The position numbers were made by a program, and so were the translations under genes. Positions 45,952 to 54,295 of a DNA stretch of 64,000 bases are shown piece by piece. The stretch lies in the IMG/VR virus record IMGVR_UViG_3300008117_000011, positions 62,001-126,000 of that record. One strand, given 5' to 3'. The notes under the pieces are model-generated. The model was not told where the DNA came from and made no database searches. It worked only from the letters and a program-made list of their open reading frames with translations. Numbering within the stretch: the first letter of the stretch is position 1; each line of letters starts with the position of its first letter. The stretch is from a virus.

Positions 45952-46760
45952 TTTATATTATTAAAAATGTGTGCTATCGTATCAACTGTCCATCCATTAC
46001 CAAGCATCTTATACCTTTGTGTTTTTGATACAACTGAAGTATAATTATCCGGAACTGTTTGTAGTCTTTCACACTCAAGTGGTGTTAACATTCTATGAGC
46101 ATCCCTATCGTCATCTAAAAAACCTTCTCTTATACTAACAGTTGGTCTACCACTACCTCTAATACCTTTGTAATAAGTGGCCGTAAGAGTGTTAAATATT
46201 TTTTTCTTTTTAAATACTCTATCAATACCACAGCTTGAAATAAATCCGGGTCCGTCTATAAAATCTTCAATACAATAATCAACTTGTTCTGGTTGTGTTA
46301 CGTTTGGTATGTTTGTCCAGTACAGTCTATTTCTTGCTTGTGGGACAAACTTTGAAGATGAAATAAGAATTGGTTCAACACCTAATGCTTCGGTAATTAC
46401 ATCTTCCCATTCTTTTTTCATTACAACATTTTCAAGTAAAAAATATTTTGGTTTAACCTCATTTAAAATACGAACAAACTCCCAGAACAATTTACTCTTC
46501 CCATCAAATCCGGATCCATCACCAGCTCTACTAAAAGACTGACAAGGACTACCCCCAAAAAGTAAATCAATTTGTGGTAGTGTGTCAGTTTTTAACTCTG
46601 TAATATCTCCAAGTTGTATTGTATTTGGGAAATTATGTTGTGTTACCTGGATAGCGTGTTTGTCAATTTCTGAAGCATAATAATTATTATACTTAATCCC
46701 AACACGATTTAAAGCAATTTGTCCGCAGGACATCCCATCAAAAAGACTCAGAACATTCAT
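45948..46760 (-). CDS. DNA cytosine-C5 methyltransferase 3
   Basis: 270 residues from MNVLSLFDGMSCGQ (46760). Motifs SLFDGMSCGQIALNRVG, GGSPCQSFSRAG, LLENVVMK, PQARNRLYW, MLGNGWTVDTIAHIF. Begins 1 base after the sigma factor stop at 46762. No restriction enzyme is visible beside the three genes. Confidence 0.95.
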   Translation of the reverse strand: MNVLSLFDGMSCGQIALNRVGIKYNNYYASEIDKHAIQVTQHNFPNTIQLGDITELKTDTLPQIDLLFGGSPCQSFSRAGDGSGFDGKSKLFWEFVRILNEVKPKYFLLENVVMKKEWEDVITEALGVEPILISSSKFVPQARNRLYWTNIPNVTQPEQVDYCIEDFIDGPGFISSCGIDRVFKKKKIFNTLTATYYKGIRGSGRPTVSIREGFLDDDRDAHRMLTPLECERLQTVPDNYTSVVSKTQRYKMLGNGWTVDTIAHIFNNIK

Positions 46761-46761
46761 A

Positions 46762-47562
46762 TTATAGATAATCAAATAGTTCTGAAGAATCATTTCGTAG
46801 TCTACGAAGAGCCTTCTCTTTTATTTGGCGAACTCTTTCTTTTGTAAGGTTAAAGTCGGAACCAATATCTTCAAGAGTTCTTGGAGTTCCGGTAAGTCCA
46901 AAGTAGTCACCAATAATTGATTTCTCACGATCATCAAGAACATTCAAAAGATTAAGAAGTTTGTCTTTCAAAATGTCTTTTGTATTAAATACTGAGTCCG
47001 GAGCTTCAGCGTCGTGATTTTGTATCACATCAACAAGCGTATCACCATCTTCATTAATATTCATATCAAGATCTATAATTGATGGTAGTGATGCAAACTT
47101 ATCGTCCAATTTCTTTCCGGTCTGCTCTACTTCCTTTTTGGCTTTTTGAAAATCCTGGACAACATTAACTGGGAGTCTAATTGTTCTGGCGTTATCATTA
47201 AGTGACTGAATAATTGATTGTTTAACCCACCACACGGCATAAGAAATAAATCGTAAGTCTTTGTTCCAATCAAAATTTTTGATTGCTTTCATAAGTCCCA
47301 AGTTTCCTTCGGCAATAAGGTCGGATAAATCAAGTCCTTGATTTTGATATTGTTTTGCAACTGTAATCACAAATCTCAAGTTACCCCGAATAAGTTCCTC
47401 CTCAATTCTTCTTTTTTCAGATTCTGGAGTGTCCTCTGATTTCATTTTAATCGCCAATTCTTTTTCACGAACCGGTGACATAACCTTAATCCTACGAATA
47501 TCTTTTAGGTAATGGTAAATCTCATCCTGGTTAATTGGCATTCCGGTGTTTTTTTCTTTCAT
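46762..47562 (-). CDS. RpoD-like sigma-70 factor
   Basis: 266 residues from MKEKNTGMP (47562), just after the upstream stop with 1 base gap; a longer start would overlap. Region 1.2 (DEIYHYLKDIRRIKVMSPV), region 2 (RGNLRFVITVAKQYQNQGLDLSDLIAEGN, WWVKQSIIQSL), region 3 (RTIRLPVNVVQ) and region 4 helix-turn-helix (TLEDIGSDFNLTKERVRQIKE). Region 1.1 is missing. It resembles the Bacteroidota primary sigma factor and not the T4 late factor gp55. Host-type promoters upstream of its operon suggest early expression, after which it could redirect host RNA polymerase to phage promoters. Confidence 0.95.
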   Translation of the reverse strand: MKEKNTGMPINQDEIYHYLKDIRRIKVMSPVREKELAIKMKSEDTPESEKRRIEEELIRGNLRFVITVAKQYQNQGLDLSDLIAEGNLGLMKAIKNFDWNKDLRFISYAVWWVKQSIIQSLNDNARTIRLPVNVVQDFQKAKKEVEQTGKKLDDKFASLPSIIDLDMNINEDGDTLVDVIQNHDAEAPDSVFNTKDILKDKLLNLLNVLDDREKSIIGDYFGLTGTPRTLEDIGSDFNLTKERVRQIKEKALRRLRNDSSELFDYL

Positions 47563-47563
47563 A

Positions 47564-48106
47564 TTATTGTTCTTTTGAATAGTCATCTAATTTTCTTTTT
47601 TCTCCTCTTGTTAATAAATCAATACCTTGGTCAATAATTTTATCTAAAATTTCATCAATAGTCAAATCAGTAAACTCATCTTTTACAAGTTCTTCAACTT
47701 TTTTTGTGATATTTTCAGTTTGTTTTGAAATGTTAAACTCAAACGTGTCATCACCATACTTTTTAAAAAAACCTTCAATTGGGTTTTCTTTCTTAGCACT
47801 TTTTCTTTTTGTATTCACATTCATTAAGTGTTCAAAATGATCCTCCTTCATATTAGACGCAGAATTCTTTGAGGATTGTGTAATGAAATACATAAATTCA
47901 CTAACATCGTCTTTTAATAAATAAACAAAATCTGACACTTCCGAAAAGGATAAACTTGAATCAAAGTGAAAGATTGAGTGTCCTTTACCAAAAAGATATC
48001 TAATTTCTGTTTTAGTAATAATTGATAATTCTTCGGCAATTATTGAGTTCATCTCGTCACCATCCCAGGTTTCGTCACATGGGTATACAAATAATAAATA
48101 TTTCAT
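47564..48106 (-). CDS. Hypothetical protein, 180 aa
   Basis: Start MKYLLFVYPCDETWDGDE (48106). Alpha/beta N-terminus, and a helical acidic C-terminus with Lys-rich segments. First gene of the sigma-factor operon and follows a good host-type promoter. Unknown function; co-regulated partner of the sigma factor. Confidence 0.7.
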   Translation of the reverse strand: MKYLLFVYPCDETWDGDEMNSIIAEELSIITKTEIRYLFGKGHSIFHFDSSLSFSEVSDFVYLLKDDVSEFMYFITQSSKNSASNMKEDHFEHLMNVNTKRKSAKKENPIEGFFKKYGDDTFEFNISKQTENITKKVEELVKDEFTDLTIDEILDKIIDQGIDLLTRGEKRKLDDYSKEQ

Positions 48107-48126
48107 AATTTCAATTTTTGGTTTAA

Positions 48127-48158
48127 CAAAGATATACAATCCTTTCTAACCAACCAAA
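48127..48158 (-). promoter_or_regulatory. Host-type promoter of sigma-factor operon (TTTG-N20-TATCTTTG)
   Basis: TTTG and TATCTTTG with 20-base spacing on the minus strand, ending 20 bases before the ATG at 48106. Drives the 180-aa gene, sigma factor and methyltransferases. Confidence 0.68.
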
Positions 48159-50521
48159 ACTTTTGAAACATTATTTTCTTTTTTAATTTTCACTGCAGAG
48201 TCGGCCCATTGGTTCACAAGTGGATTATGTGAGATTAAGAATATCTTATCAAAATATGTCTTTATCTTTATAAAGAACTCAGATACCATCTCTAGATTTT
48301 CATTTGATATCTTTCCAAAGACCTCATCAAAGACAACAATATTTGGTTTTGGTAAACTACACACCTTACTCAATACGGACCTTAAAGCCAGTGATGCAAT
48401 TGTTTTTTCATAACCGGATCCAGATACCATAAGTTTTTCAACCCCGGTTCCGTTATCAATCATCATAAACTCAACTTCATTCTTATCATTAATTCTTATT
48501 TCAAGCTTAAAGTATGAACTATCCTCCATAAGTCTCTGGAGTTCAGAGTTTATTAAAGGCATCATTGTTTTCATAATAATTTTTGATATACCATTTTTTC
48601 CGAAAGCCTCAAGATATATTTTATATACTTTATCTTTTTCTTCTTCCTCTTTGATTTTATCAATCATATTTTTATTATGTTCAATCTTATCTTCATTACT
48701 TTTGATGTTGAAGTTATAAGTTGATGTCTCAGTTGTCTTTTTACTTTTTAGTAGTTCTAACTCCTCAATTCTTAAATCCGCTTTGATTAACATCTCATCA
48801 ATTTTATTATTAGATTTAATTTTATCCTGGAGTTCATCCCACCTTTTAATTTTTGACTGTAAGTTTGTTATTTTTAAATCACAACTTTCAACACTTAGTT
48901 CGTATTTTTCTTTGATAAGTTTGTTTTTTTCATACTCATCAAACTCCTTTTTTAATTTAACAAATGTTTGTTCTTTGTCGGATAAATCATTCATTAACTT
49001 AGTTACCTTACCTTTATGAATGATAAAACCATCAAGTTCTGAAATTTTTGCATTTGTAATTGCTGCGTTCATAAGCTCAATACCACAATGTTCACATTTA
49101 ATTCCGCCCTCAACTGACGATTTTAAATTTTCAATGTCCTCAATCTTTGTTTCCAGTTGAATTAGTTCTTTGTTTAATGTGCTATACTCCTCTTTAACCT
49201 CATCGTGTTTATCTTCGTGATAATATTCAGATGGTTCAATAACATTAAGTTGTGAGATTTTTTTACCAAACTCATCTTTTTCAGAGGTTAATTTGGTAAT
49301 TTCATTTTTTGTGTTATCCGGATTTAATAATAGTATTTCCTGATCAATGTCGTTAAATTTTTTATTTAACATATCATCACGATATTGTTTACCTTTAGAA
49401 ATATTTTCACCAATCTGAGCTAACTCATCTTCACAAGTTTTTATATTATCTTTATATGTTACAATCTCATCCTGGAAAGTTTCAATTTGAGTTTTTAATT
49501 CTTCTGAACTATATAAATTTGATAGTTTTGATTTAGTAAATTCTGAATATATTTCTTTCGCAACTTCTTCTTTTCTTTTCAAGAACTCAAGACCCATAAA
49601 CCTTGAAAGAACTTGTCCTCTAGCTGTTGGTTTTGACTCAAGTAGTTCTTCAAGGTTTGTGGCGGTAGTTAAAATTGTCATTAAAAAATCTTCTTTGGTA
49701 CCAATAGAGTTTTTAATAAATGCTTCAGTTTCTCTTCTTTGTTCCCCGGTAAAGTTTTGTAAACTACCATCTGATAACTTTTTAAAGAAATCAAGTTCTG
49801 TTTTTACATTCCACTCACCCTTTTTAGATAATTTTCTTTCAATTTTTCTAACGATAATATAATCCTCACCATCAATTGTGATTTCACCCTTTACAACTAC
49901 CGAGTTTTTATCGGTAAATCGGTTAAAGATTTCTTCAGCTTTTGTTGTCTTTGTTGTTTCATTAAAGAATAGAAACATCAAAAGGTCAACAGATAATACT
50001 GTCTTACCTCCAAAGTTTGGTGGATTTGACTCAACAACAATAAGCCCATTTAGTTTATCAAAATCTAGTCTTTGGTTATCACCATATGATAAAAAATTTG
50101 AGAACTCAATGTTTCTTATATACCATTTTTTAAATTGTGTGATGTCAGCATCCCCCTCTTCAATTTTATTTTCAACAACTCTATTTAAATTAATAATTTC
50201 GTCAACATTACTCTGTCCCTTTGATTCAAGAAATTTTTTAAGCAAATCCAATTGATAGTTAGTATCTGTAATGTTTACAGAAACATCAATTGTTTGTATG
50301 ACATCCTCATCTACGTTTTTTACTTTTGTTAAAACATTAACATTTGTTGTGTTGTATTTTTTCTGAAAATAATGTTTAACACTCTTAATTTTATCTTGTG
50401 TAAAATTTTCTTGTACATCTTCCCAGACAACTTGTATAGTTGGATTTTCAAACTTTGAGAAATCTAAATCTTGAATCATAATTTGGTAATTAAATTTAGG
50501 TGGGGGATTAAATAAATCCAT
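48146..50521 (-). CDS. Recombination endonuclease subunit, gp46/SbcC/Rad50-like
   Basis: 791 residues. The SMC/Rad50 N-terminal block begins near 132 (KKWYIRNIEFSNFLSYGDN), so an unusual 130-residue extension comes first. The Walker A equivalent is SNPPNFGGKT (Lys173), in which the usual first Gly is Pro. A zinc hook CEHC lies mid-protein between coiled coils. The signature is VSGSGYEKTIASLALR and Walker B is NIVVFDEVFG. With gp47 it forms the end-resecting nuclease that supports recombination-dependent replication. The gene is followed, 220 codons away, by its partner. Confidence 0.93.
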   Translation of the reverse strand: MDLFNPPPKFNYQIMIQDLDFSKFENPTIQVVWEDVQENFTQDKIKSVKHYFQKKYNTTNVNVLTKVKNVDEDVIQTIDVSVNITDTNYQLDLLKKFLESKGQSNVDEIINLNRVVENKIEEGDADITQFKKWYIRNIEFSNFLSYGDNQRLDFDKLNGLIVVESNPPNFGGKTVLSVDLLMFLFFNETTKTTKAEEIFNRFTDKNSVVVKGEITIDGEDYIIVRKIERKLSKKGEWNVKTELDFFKKLSDGSLQNFTGEQRRETEAFIKNSIGTKEDFLMTILTTATNLEELLESKPTARGQVLSRFMGLEFLKRKEEVAKEIYSEFTKSKLSNLYSSEELKTQIETFQDEIVTYKDNIKTCEDELAQIGENISKGKQYRDDMLNKKFNDIDQEILLLNPDNTKNEITKLTSEKDEFGKKISQLNVIEPSEYYHEDKHDEVKEEYSTLNKELIQLETKIEDIENLKSSVEGGIKCEHCGIELMNAAITNAKISELDGFIIHKGKVTKLMNDLSDKEQTFVKLKKEFDEYEKNKLIKEKYELSVESCDLKITNLQSKIKRWDELQDKIKSNNKIDEMLIKADLRIEELELLKSKKTTETSTYNFNIKSNEDKIEHNKNMIDKIKEEEEKDKVYKIYLEAFGKNGISKIIMKTMMPLINSELQRLMEDSSYFKLEIRINDKNEVEFMMIDNGTGVEKLMVSGSGYEKTIASLALRSVLSKVCSLPKPNIVVFDEVFGKISNENLEMVSEFFIKIKTYFDKIFLISHNPLVNQWADSAVKIKKENNVSKVLVG

Positions 50522-50525
50522 TGGA

Positions 50526-50762
50526 TTAATTTTCTGTGTCTTCCGGTGTCTCAGTTAATTCTTCCTCTGTTACAACACTAAATGGGATTTCGCTACCACC
50601 AACTTTGATGTTCAATTGATCCTCAACTTCCTCATTATTTTTTGCTTCGGCCATTTGTTTCATAATTCTATTAAATGCGTTTTGCATGGCATACTTATCT
50701 TGACCAATTCTTTTGTTTCTTTTTGCAACTTTTGCTCTGTGTTCCTTTGTTTTTTTTCCCAT
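50526..50762 (-). CDS. Hypothetical protein, 78 aa
   Basis: Basic N-terminus (MGKKTKEHRAKVAKRNKRIG) and acidic C-terminus (TEEELTETPEDTEN), a charge-split layout. Between gp46 and a membrane protein gene. Unknown function. Confidence 0.7.
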   Translation of the reverse strand: MGKKTKEHRAKVAKRNKRIGQDKYAMQNAFNRIMKQMAEAKNNEEVEDQLNIKVGGSEIPFSVVTEEELTETPEDTEN

Positions 50763-50772
50763 AACTAATTTA

Positions 50773-51165
50773 TTAATCGTTTAATATTTCTTGTTCGTTT
50801 TCTGGTTCTTGGTAATATTCAACCTTTTGTGGTCTATTTTCTTCAAACCACTCAATTATTGCGTTAATTGCCCAAACAGATCCGGCTGCGAACATTCCAT
50901 CAAAAAATACGGAATAATATTCATTAAGTCCAATGAAATAAGATACCGGTGAAAACATTGTAAGAGATAAAAAGAATCCAGTCCAGGTTCCGGAGCATAA
51001 CATACATTTAATAAGTTCGGAAATAAACTTAAAAAACCCTTGTAGAATACCCTCATTTTCTGCGTTTTTGTGTATCTTATCTCTTAACCCATTAAATATG
51101 GATCCATAAACTAAAATGGTTGTCATACCATAAGCGGCAATCATAAAAATTAATAGTTGTATCAT
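50773..51165 (-). CDS. DUF1360-like membrane protein, 130 aa
   Basis: Three hydrophobic segments and the motif IKCMLCSGTWTGFFLSL, typical of DUF1360 (two Cys followed by SxWxG). Such small membrane proteins are found in many phages; the role is unknown. Overlaps the next gene by 4 bases. Confidence 0.75.
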   Translation of the reverse strand: MIQLLIFMIAAYGMTTILVYGSIFNGLRDKIHKNAENEGILQGFFKFISELIKCMLCSGTWTGFFLSLTMFSPVSYFIGLNEYYSVFFDGMFAAGSVWAINAIIEWFEENRPQKVEYYQEPENEQEILND

Positions 51166-51878
51166 AATGTATCATTTATATTTGACCCCTTCATAAAAAA
51201 ACCTTTAACCGGATTTTTAGTATTCTGTAGATCATCGTTTATTTTTTCTAAATCTTTTATTTTTTGGTTCTTTTCAAGAATCTCTTTTCTTAGTTTTTGG
51301 AGTGTCTCCTGAAGCATTTTTTGGTTTGTGTCGTCTAACTTAATGTCTAAACTTCGTCTAAGTTCGTCTAATTCTTTATCCTTTTTAGACATTTCGTTTT
51401 GGAAATTATTTTCCATTTCTTCGGTTTTAATAGAAAATATTTTCCTTTCTGATTCTAATTCCTTGTTTAACTGGAAAATATTTTCCTCCAACTCGGCGAT
51501 TTTTCCGCCAAGTTCATTTTCACTTTCTTTGTCACAAATATATTCTACTTTTGTTACAACTTTTTCAACCTCAACAATCTTTTCAACTTCTTTAATTACT
51601 TCAACCGGAACCTCAACAATCTTTTCAATTTCTTTAATCACTTCAACTGGAACTTCCACTCGTTTTTCAACTATTACCTCAATTTCCACTCGTTTTTCAC
51701 GTTCACCGCTAGTTTTTAAGTCTTTTTCACCATCATTAAGTGTTTCTCCCAATAATCCATAGACCTCAATATCAAACCCTTTTTTTAAAGTTTTAATCAT
51801 AAAGCCATTAAGGTCGGTAATATCATTTAACCGACAATAGTTCCAGATTTTATCTTTAAGGTCTTTTGGTAGTTCCAT
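51162..51878 (-). CDS. Coiled-coil protein with VEVPVEV repeats, 238 aa
   Basis: N-terminal globular part (about 1-55), then tandem repeats near 78-118 (VEVPVEVIKEIEKIVEV, twice), then an acidic coiled coil (about 125-215). It overlaps the gp47-like gene by 1 base, so it may bind the recombination complex. No known family. Confidence 0.66.
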   Translation of the reverse strand: MELPKDLKDKIWNYCRLNDITDLNGFMIKTLKKGFDIEVYGLLGETLNDGEKDLKTSGEREKRVEIEVIVEKRVEVPVEVIKEIEKIVEVPVEVIKEVEKIVEVEKVVTKVEYICDKESENELGGKIAELEENIFQLNKELESERKIFSIKTEEMENNFQNEMSKKDKELDELRRSLDIKLDDTNQKMLQETLQKLRKEILEKNQKIKDLEKINDDLQNTKNPVKGFFMKGSNINDTL

Positions 51879-52657
51879 TATGCGTTTTTAAGTAATTCGG
51901 TTCCGTTCACAATATCTTCAAATGATTTTATTGAGAATTTCAAAAATGGTTTGGGATTATGTAAATCAAAATATTTATATTCCTTAGTTCCGAAATCATA
52001 AGTTCCGAAACCGTGGTTTCTTATATTTTCACCAATGTTTTGTTGTATTGTTGATCCAATCATATAGCCCTTACCGGTTTTGAACTTAAACTCTTGTCTT
52101 TTATGTATATCGCCACATAAAACAATATCAAGGCCATCAAATTTTTCAGTATCATAAGCGTGGTCACCAAAATCATAACCAAGATCTGTTGTCATTCCCT
52201 GGATTGGTCCGTGAAAAAGTCCAACCTTTATTCCGGTTGCAACATTTAAATCTGGTGGAATATTACCTTGAAATTGTGAAAATACGCACCAACTGACATT
52301 TTCATCCTCATATATACCGCGATTTTTATGATAAAAAATATTTTTATTATTTAACGAATCTACAATTGGCGTAATGCTGTCTAACCTATCTTCATTTCTT
52401 AAATTAGCATCGTGATTTCCGGGAATAATGATAACTTTTGCAATTTTTGCGCATTCTGATAATATCCAACTAACCATATCAATAAGTTCTGGTGTTAGTT
52501 GATTTTTTGAATGAACTAAATCTCCAGTAAAGACAATCCTATCCGGTTTTAATTCTTTCCACTGACTAATCGCATCTTCCATAATTGACTTATACAAGTC
52601 GTGGTCTTTGAACAATCTTAAATGAAGATCTGAAAAGTGCACTAATTTATTTACCAT
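51878..52657 (-). CDS. Recombination endonuclease subunit, gp47/SbcD/Mre11-like
   Basis: 259 residues with the five metallophosphoesterase motifs: HFSDLHLR, FTGDLVHSK, GNHDANLR, LFHGPIQG, and LCGDIHKRQ. This is the nuclease subunit partner of gp46. It has no obvious capping domain, so it is compact. Confidence 0.94.
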   Translation of the reverse strand: MVNKLVHFSDLHLRLFKDHDLYKSIMEDAISQWKELKPDRIVFTGDLVHSKNQLTPELIDMVSWILSECAKIAKVIIIPGNHDANLRNEDRLDSITPIVDSLNNKNIFYHKNRGIYEDENVSWCVFSQFQGNIPPDLNVATGIKVGLFHGPIQGMTTDLGYDFGDHAYDTEKFDGLDIVLCGDIHKRQEFKFKTGKGYMIGSTIQQNIGENIRNHGFGTYDFGTKEYKYFDLHNPKPFLKFSIKSFEDIVNGTELLKNA

Positions 52658-53393
52658 TATTACTTTCTTTTTTAAGTTTCATAAGTTTAGCTATTTCATT
52701 CTGGTATTTTTCTTCCGCAGAAATTCTGTCTTCAAGTTCCTTATTTTTTTTCAAAATATTATCAAGTCTTTCTTTTGTTTCATTAGTATCTGATTCATTC
52801 TTTTTTAAATCAATATCATACTCTTTTACTTCGGTATTCTCACCATCTTCAACAACTTCAAATAAACCTCTAACTAAAACAGCCCGAAAACCTTTAGTTT
52901 TGTATTCATCAGGATTGTCCAATACGTCATCTAATAACTTGTGAATATCATTTCTCAATGTCAATTCATCATTAACCCCTGATATGTCTTGAGACATTTC
53001 GGGTGACCAAGTTAGTAAAATGTGTTTTCTTGGTTCAAATGTTGATGGGTCATAAATTGCTGGTCCCATAGCGGCACCATTCTTAACAGGTTTAAGTAAT
53101 TGATTTGGGTCATACATTTCAGGCGTTAAATTTAGTGACAATAGATAACATTTACCTTTAAATTTCATAAGGTCTGACAACTTAATTGTATATGGTGTCA
53201 ATCCCTCACCATTTCTAGATTTAACTATAGGATATTCAATAATTTCTAAAGACTCACATTCTTTAAATTCGTCAGTATTCATTATAATATCTTTGTATTT
53301 TTCTAAATTTTTACCATACAAAGTGTTATCCATATATAACTCATCTTCTTTTTTGGTTAATTTTACAATTTCAATTAATTCTTTTAATTTCAT
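52647..53393 (-). CDS. Hypothetical protein, 248 aa
   Basis: N-terminal alpha/beta domain (KLSDLMKFKGKCYLLSLNLTPEMYD) and C-terminal coiled coil. Unrecognised; between the nuclease and small genes, so perhaps part of the DNA metabolism block. Overlaps gp47 start by 11 bases. Confidence 0.68.
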   Translation of the reverse strand: MKLKELIEIVKLTKKEDELYMDNTLYGKNLEKYKDIIMNTDEFKECESLEIIEYPIVKSRNGEGLTPYTIKLSDLMKFKGKCYLLSLNLTPEMYDPNQLLKPVKNGAAMGPAIYDPSTFEPRKHILLTWSPEMSQDISGVNDELTLRNDIHKLLDDVLDNPDEYKTKGFRAVLVRGLFEVVEDGENTEVKEYDIDLKKNESDTNETKERLDNILKKNKELEDRISAEEKYQNEIAKLMKLKKESNNGK

Positions 53394-53659
53394 ATTACAT
53401 TTTTTGGTTGACGATCTGAATTATCGTCTTGTTTATTTGTTCCACAATATATTTCATATGGTGGTCTAAATGGGTCATTTGGTCTTGGGAAGGGGTTAAC
53501 TGGTACCGGTATTGTATAAGGTTCTGCAATTCCAATTTTTGGTTCATCTCTAACTTCTCCCATCTTTTCAACAATTGGTGCAATATCTATATGTTTGTTT
53601 TCCAACTTTCCATATAGATATCCTTCCAACCAAATATAAAATTCTTTGTGTGTTAACAT
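53390..53659 (-). CDS. Hypothetical protein, 89 aa
   Basis: Helical start (MLTHKEFYIWLEGYLYG), then Pro-rich tail (TIPVPVNPFPRPNDPFRPP). Unknown function. Confidence 0.65.
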   Translation of the reverse strand: MLTHKEFYIWLEGYLYGKLENKHIDIAPIVEKMGEVRDEPKIGIAEPYTIPVPVNPFPRPNDPFRPPYEIYCGTNKQDDNSDRQPKNVI

Positions 53660-53799
53660 AATTCCCTACTATAAAGATTTACTAAAATTAATCTTACAGC
53701 CTTAAATTCCTTTGCTTTTTTAAGGTTTAACCCATAAACATTTGCAATTGCTTTTAAATGAGGGTAAGCTTCACTTATTGTCATTTTACCTATCTCCAT
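53653..53799 (-). CDS. Small hypothetical protein, 48 aa
   Basis: Helical basic protein (MEIGKMTISEAYPHLKAIANV). The stop overlaps the next start (ATGTTAAC) and it ends before the zinc-ribbon gene. Good coding character for its length. Unknown function. Confidence 0.55.
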   Translation of the reverse strand: MEIGKMTISEAYPHLKAIANVYGLNLKKAKEFKAVRLILVNLYSRELC

Positions 53800-53801
53800 A
53801 A

Positions 53802-54020
53802 TTAATCAATAAAAAGTTCAAAATCTTTGTTTACGTGACCACATCCATCACACATATAAGTTGGGAATGGGACTAGTGTGTCTTCCTGGCTTCCGGTTAA
53901 TAGTTTTGGGACTTTTTTAAGCATCGTAACCTCTTTGAAGTACTTTGACTCACACTTCTCACACTTAACAGTCTCCTGTTGTTTAAGATCAATCTTTGGT
54001 CTAATAATATTATCTTCCAT
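53802..54020 (-). CDS. Zinc-ribbon protein, 72 aa
   Basis: Two CxxC pairs (VKCEKCESKYF and YMCDGCGHVN) form a zinc ribbon. I prefer the start MEDNIIRPK (54020), 1 base beyond the upstream stop. Probable nucleic acid or protein binder near replication genes. Confidence 0.72.
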   Translation of the reverse strand: MEDNIIRPKIDLKQQETVKCEKCESKYFKEVTMLKKVPKLLTGSQEDTLVPFPTYMCDGCGHVNKDFELFID

Positions 54021-54021
54021 A

Positions 54022-54276
54022 TTACTCTTCAATTAAATAAAGTTCATACTCTTCATCGTATTGTTTATCTTTAATAATATCACCACCAAATTCAAATTCA
54101 TTTGCTAGTGATCCTTCATACCCATCTTTAATTTCAAATTCGTGTAAATTTTCTTTAAGATAATCAAAGGCTTCCTGGTCTGACATACCCTCAAATTCAG
54201 GATAATCTTCCTTGTTGATTTCAATTTCGTCATAAAGTTCGTAAACAGTATAACTTTTACTCATTCTGATTTTCAT
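54022..54276 (-). CDS. Hypothetical acidic protein, 84 aa
   Basis: Acidic (EINKEDYPEFEGMSDQEAF), mixed secondary structure. Starting at 54276 gives MKIRMSKSYTV; a start 4 codons later is possible. Unknown function. Confidence 0.66.
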   Translation of the reverse strand: MKIRMSKSYTVYELYDEIEINKEDYPEFEGMSDQEAFDYLKENLHEFEIKDGYEGSLANEFEFGGDIIKDKQYDEEYELYLIEE

Positions 54277-54295
54277 CTCAATATATAATTTATGT

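Noticed and set aside
49878-50255. Plus-strand open frame of 125 codons
   Set aside because: Shadow of the gp46-like gene, whose motifs establish the coding strand.
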